From Cucumis sativus (taxonomy: Eukaryota > Streptophyta > Magnoliopsida > Cucurbitales > Cucurbitaceae), in contig NC_026657.2 in assembly GCF_000004075.3 (NCBI RefSeq), forward strand, positions 7,874,001-7,938,000: a stretch of DNA of 64,000 nt, given 5' to 3'. Below, one piece after another: positions 59,750 to 64,000 of this stretch. The notes below the pieces were generated by a model that was given only the letters and a program-made list of their open reading frames with translations, made no database searches and had not been told where the DNA came from. The stretch's first letter is position 1, and every line of letters starts with the position of its first letter. Position numbers and translations under genes: made by a program.

Positions 59750-59900
59750 AAAATTAGCTCATGATATCTATTTTTTTATATATTACAAATATGACAAAAT
59801 TAATAATATCAAACGACAATCATAAGACCATCGAAAGACTATCAAACAGTAATCATAGGGTTATTGATCAGCTTTTAAATTTGCTATTTTTACAATTTAG
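59750..59900 (+). repeat. Dispersed repeat family A, copy 3
   Basis: Starts AAAAAATTAGCTCATGATAT, passes ATATTACAAATATGACAAAA and CGACAATCATAAGACCATCG, and ends CTTTTAAATTTGCTATTTTT. It matches the order of motifs at 31556-31714 and, reversed, 16639-16778. Confidence 0.6.
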
Positions 59901-61778
59901 AAAATACAGTGACATGAGTTCTATTATTATAATTTTTTTATATAGTGACATGAGTTTATTATTATATTTTTTTTTACTATTTTTGCGAGAATCATTTAAA
60001 TTAAACTATAATGTTTTTCTTTTCTAATTAAAAATGTGATCACTCATATTTTGAAATTTTTATCTTAAAAGAAAAATATTTAATACTAAGAGAACATTTT
60101 AGTCAATATGAATATAATTTAATTAGGTACCTTAAAGAAAAAAAATCTTTCGTTTTCAAGATAAATAAATTTTTTCTAAAAAAATGTTAAAAGTGTTATA
60201 TATATTTTTCTAACATTATATTGACAATCTAAGAACATGGCTAATTATGTAGCACATAAATAAACTTGGTTGGTTTTTACCCTATAATTTAAATTAAAAA
60301 TCATATATTATTGAAAAAAATGATAACGACTATACTGATTAACTTTTTTGTAATGAACGCACATAACTTTGTAAAACCATTATCATTTATATATACATTT
60401 ATTTGACATCTTTAATGTGATTATGATAATCTTTATCATAATTTACCATAATGATCATAGATATAGATATGGTATTATTCCAAAATCATGGAAATTAGCA
60501 TAAAGTTATTTTTAACAAATCAATTAAGATTTCATAAACAAAAAAAGAAGGGTACCCACCAAAATATATAGATGTTGGGAATGATCATTGATTGAGTGGG
60601 TGGCAAATCCAATCTCCACACTTCATTACATCTACTTTTATCACTATGGTCCCATTTCTAATTCCCATAGCTCTCATGTGAATCTTCCTATTTTAAAGTT
60701 ATTGTTTTTTAGGAAGAAAAAAAAATGAAATAGAGGTTCATGTGAACTTAAATTTTTAGGATTAATTTTGTTGTACTTTGGTTCAAAATTTTAGGACCAA
60801 AATTGCCCTTTATTGCCAACATGTGAAGCCATCACTTAGGAGATAGTGGGTGGGACAGATTCCTTTTGGGCTGCTTTTAGGAACCCTTTCATGTTCAATC
60901 TTTTCACTATACATACACTCACATAAGTTGTGTGTATATATATATATATATTCGACGGTTAAAGTGTAGGGTTAAAATGATACTTTATAAGGTTCTTTTC
61001 TATGTTGATTACATAATAGACGTATATTACACGAGTCATATTATTGTTTGACTATGGCATAAGGTTTGGAGAGTTGTTTGGTGTATCTTACTTTTTATGA
61101 TTAGCATGAGTGAAATATATGTGTTTATGGTATTATCTTATGTCTTGATCTCCGAGTGATCAGTTAGGTTATTCGGTTTGAGTTTTTTATTTGACTTCTT
61201 TTGGAGGGTCAAGAGAGTTTTCTTCTTATAACATACTTGGCTTGCTTTTTATCATTCTTTTTTTTCTTGTTTTTATTTATTTTGATGTTTATTTCTACCT
61301 TGACAAATACGAGAAAACCTTTTTTTTTACAATTCAAAAAACTTGTGTAAAAAAAGAAAAATATTTTCAAATACAACAAAATAAACAAAAATATTTCAAA
61401 ATATAAAGACTATCTACGATTGATCGTGATAAATTACTATTCATTTTGTATCGTGATAAACACAAATAGTAGATAGATTATAATATTTTGCTATATTTAT
61501 AATTATTTTTAATAAAAAAACTCTCGAAAATATTTATAAATTTCTGAATTTATTTTAAAAATAACGTGCGAAAGTGAGCTTTGAGTATTAGCTTAAACCT
61601 TCAATAGTTGCCGGACCGAATTGAAACTTTGAAAATGGCCCAACAAATGCGTTGATAACCGTTCGATGTGGTTACTGCCACGTGTACGTTTGATATCATC
61701 TCCACTACGGCAAAATCTTACACCGCGATAGCATGCGATTGCTAAAGCCTTCGTCTTCAACCTTTTTCCTCTTTCGCG

Positions 61779-63973
61779 ATGTGGGCTTCCGTAGTTACCA
61801 ACTGCGGCATCAAAATTCTGCGCTGCCGTCCCCTTTGGCTTCCACGTGTCCTCATTACTCCAATTCCCCTCCCCATCTCTCCTTCTCTACTCTCCATGGA
61901 TAGAAGCAATACCACATCCTCTTCTTCTTTTGCCCATTCCAGCAAAAGGTTAATTACGCTCCTTCATCATCTTTGAAAATGGATGAAATTCGAATGAAAT
62001 TTTACATGGTTTTTTCTTCTATGCTCTTTTTTTCATATTTTAGTAACTAGAATTCAGACGAGTGTTTATTGGTTTTGTTCTTTATTATTTTTTTTTTTTT
62101 TATTAGTGGTGGAAGAGGAAGAGATTTGGATTTGAGGAATGATAGAGAAAGAACGAGAGGGCGTGGTGGAGGAGGCGGTGGCTCTGGTAAAGATAAAATT
62201 GACGCTCTTGGTAGACTCTTGTAAGCATATTTCGTCTATTGGTATCTTGTTTGGGTGCCATTTGTCTTACATTATTTGTTAAACTTATTGTTTATTAAGC
62301 TTATGGAAGATTGTGTGAATGCTCTTTTATTTTGAGTTATTTTTTTTATCTATGGTGAAAAATATATCTACAAATAGTGATTCATGAGGTTGAAGGTTAA
62401 TGTTAGATTATATAGTTGCCTTCCCCCTCAGCTTATTGGGTATTTAACAAGGTATTAGAGAAGATGGTATAGGAGGTCTTGTGTTCAAACTCCTGTAGTG
62501 TTATTTACTCTCCATTTGATATTATTGATTTCTACTTGCTGGGACTTCTCTAAATTTCAAGACCATGATCAGGGGAGTGTTAGATGATATATTATTAATT
62601 TTTCCATCATCAACTTAAACTTTTAGGTTAGTTGGTGATTTAACTCTTGATTTTCTAGAATTTTGATATTTTCTTCTTTTTCTCTTCACTTCGTGTTGGC
62701 CACGATCATTTTGTGGGGAAACATATAAAGGTACGCAGAACACGATGATCAAACTTTAAAACGGAAACCTTTAATCAATTACGCATATATAGGCTTGAGA
62801 AAAATTTCACAGAGAGTATAATTTAGTCTCATGGCTTTCAAATGTTCTATTCCCTTTTTGTAGTGCTACCACTTGACACTATATCTTTATAATTTGGGGT
62901 GGTTTATTAACAATTTTTAACTAAGTTGTTGTGAGGGTCCAGGTTCCTTTATATAACTGTTTATGATTGGTTGGTGAAGATTGAGTAAGCCAAAGTGGAT
63001 GTTTGAGAGGAATTCAAAAGTTATGCATAATGCATGTAGGATTTGTTTTTAACAGCAGTGTGATATGGTTGATCTTTTATCGATTGATGTTTGCTCGTTT
63101 TAATGAACTTCAGGACACGAGTCTTGCGTCATATGGCTTCTGAGTTAAACTTGAATATGAGGAGCGATGGATATGTCAAGGTTGAGGATTTGCTAAAGTT
63201 GAATTTGAAAACATTTGCTAATATTCCACTGAGATCGCACACAATTGATGACATAAGGGAGGTTGGTCGAATGGTTTTCTTCTATACATGCTTTAGCATC
63301 ACTCTAATTTGTAGAACCAAACTGATATGTAACTTATCTTTTCCATTGGTCAACAATGCTTTTGGATGTTGATTCATCTATTTATCTCGATCCCTTATCT
63401 CTAGAGTATTGTTTATCTCCTAAGCTCAATTAGAACTTTACCACACATCTGCTCTGGACTGCAATTTTGATCCATTTACACAACTTGTTAATTTGCTGTT
63501 TGATTTTGTTTCTATAAGCATCTAGCATTGACAAATAGTTTTTCCTTTTCAATGTCAGGCTGTTAGGAAGGATAATAAGCAGCGTTTCAGCTTCCTGGAT
63601 GAGAATGGAGAGCTCTTAATTCGAGCAAACCAAGGCCATACAGTCACGGTTATTTTCTATCTTTATAAACCATCAACTATGTTGGGGGACTATTAGTCAA
63701 GCTGATTGATTGAAAATTTGTTGATGGCTTCATTTAAGTCAAATGCATTTGATGCTTTTTAATATCGACTTATCTATGGAATGAAAAATCCATTTCATCT
63801 TCTTTACTATATAGGATCGTTTATTTAAGACTTCCCCACCACTTTTAAGATAGTGATAATGGAGCCAAATTGGTTATTTTGTCTACACCATCATAAATCG
63901 GAAGAACTTTGTTTGCAGGCGGTTGAAACAGAAAGCTTATTAAAACCAATTCTTTCGGCTGAGGAGGTGCCAG
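61779..63973 (+). CDS. tRNA 2'-phosphotransferase (KptA/Tpt1), 3' partial
   Basis: Tpt1 transfers the 2'-phosphate left at tRNA splice junctions to NAD+, the last step of tRNA splicing. Five coding exons are visible: 61779-61948, 62107-62220, 63114-63261, 63559-63648 and 63919-63973. All are GT-AG, and the gene continues beyond the window. The catalytic domain opens with DALGRLLTRVLRHMASELNL (KptA LxxxLRH motif), then DGYVKVEDLLKL, QRFSFLDENGELLIRANQGH and AVETESLLKPILSAEEVP, all typical. Before it stands a Gly/Arg-rich segment (GGRGRDLDLRNDRERTRGRG). The first 39 residues (MWASVVTNCGIKILRCRPLW and on) look like an organelle targeting sequence, and a second in-frame ATG at 61896 (residue 40) in a better context could give a cytosolic or nuclear form. 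The start at 61779 is the first in frame. Confidence 0.9.
62401..62645 (+). mobile_element. TRIM-type LTR element, degenerate
   Basis: A terminal-repeat retrotransposon in miniature lies in intron 2 of the tRNA phosphotransferase gene. The parts in order are a short 5' repeat starting TGTTAGA (about 62401-62449), a primer-binding-like site for initiator tRNA-Met just after it, a short non-coding middle, a purine-rich tract (near 62570-62577) and a 3' repeat again starting TGTTAGA (62578 to about 62645). There is no coding capacity, as is normal for TRIMs. The two end repeats differ a good deal in length and sequence, so the insertion is old. Confidence 0.55.
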
Positions 63974-64000
63974 GTATTATGATTCAATGTTCTTATATTA

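Larger units (their letters stand above)
56072..61778. other. Spacer between the receptor kinase and tRNA phosphotransferase genes
   Basis: The first 400 bases hold the kinase promoter and 5' UTR, including a CT microsatellite near 56378-56400. Beyond that the DNA is AT-rich for over 5 kb with no gene recognised. Repeats seen: a diffuse TAGCAAA-type region near 57500-57660, a three-copy 95-base tandem repeat (59049-59333), a family A copy (59750-59900), a TA microsatellite near 60936-60950, and an inverted CTATC/GATAG element near 61395-61500. Confidence 0.45.

Noticed and set aside
1-64000. CRISPR arrays, bacterial operons, phage or plasmid systems
   Set aside because: No regularly spaced repeats with unique spacers, no prokaryotic gene organisation; the genes are intron-containing plant genes.

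Overview
The window is nuclear DNA of a flowering plant, most likely a dicot. Every protein-coding gene but one is split by GT-AG introns, the spacers are very AT-rich, and all the encoded proteins read as plant orthologues (Ku80, proteasome beta-6, zeta GST, DHHC acyltransferase, a CRR4-like PPR protein). The short dispersed repeats with TAGCAAA and CTATC motifs resemble those I associate with cucurbits, so Cucurbitaceae is a guess, not a demonstrated assignment.

Layout from left to right. (1) 1516-3424, + strand: the 3' part of an AT-hook nuclear protein (AHL); its AT-hook exon lies left of the window. (2) 5119-9560, +: PBF1, proteasome subunit beta-6, whose second intron holds a near-perfect tandem duplication of about 645 bp and a SINE. 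(3) 10933-16146, +: KU80, 12 coding exons. (4) 17549-20453, +: zeta-class glutathione S-transferase, 10 coding exons, one intron with a GC donor. (5) 20733-21712, +: four tRNA-Lys(CUU) genes, the first of them degenerate. (6) 23359-29308, -: a membrane-anchored WD40 protein (transducin beta-like 2 type), 10 coding exons. (7) 29505-29587, -: tRNA-Leu(CAA). (8) 33825-36470, +: a PAT14-like DHHC S-acyltransferase. (9) 39871-40637, -: a DUF1442 protein. (10) 48483-50399, +: an intronless PPR protein resembling CRR4. (11) 53449-56071, -: an LRR receptor-like pseudokinase. (12) 61779-63973, +: the 5' part of a tRNA 2'-phosphotransferase (KptA/Tpt1) that runs off the right edge.

Exon chains were built by hand from splice sites. 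Each complete gene gives an uninterrupted frame of the expected family length (223, 691, 229, 434, 307, 217, 638 and 691 aa). The genes are unrelated in function, as is usual in plants, and there is no operon or cluster logic. The spacers hold MITE-like and other short repeats, a few small tandem repeats and one old TRIM. I found no evidence of a new biological system. The points most worth a second look are the fresh intron duplication in PBF1, the tRNA-Lys array with a decaying member, the pseudokinase, the two possible starts of the tRNA phosphotransferase and the dispersed repeat families.
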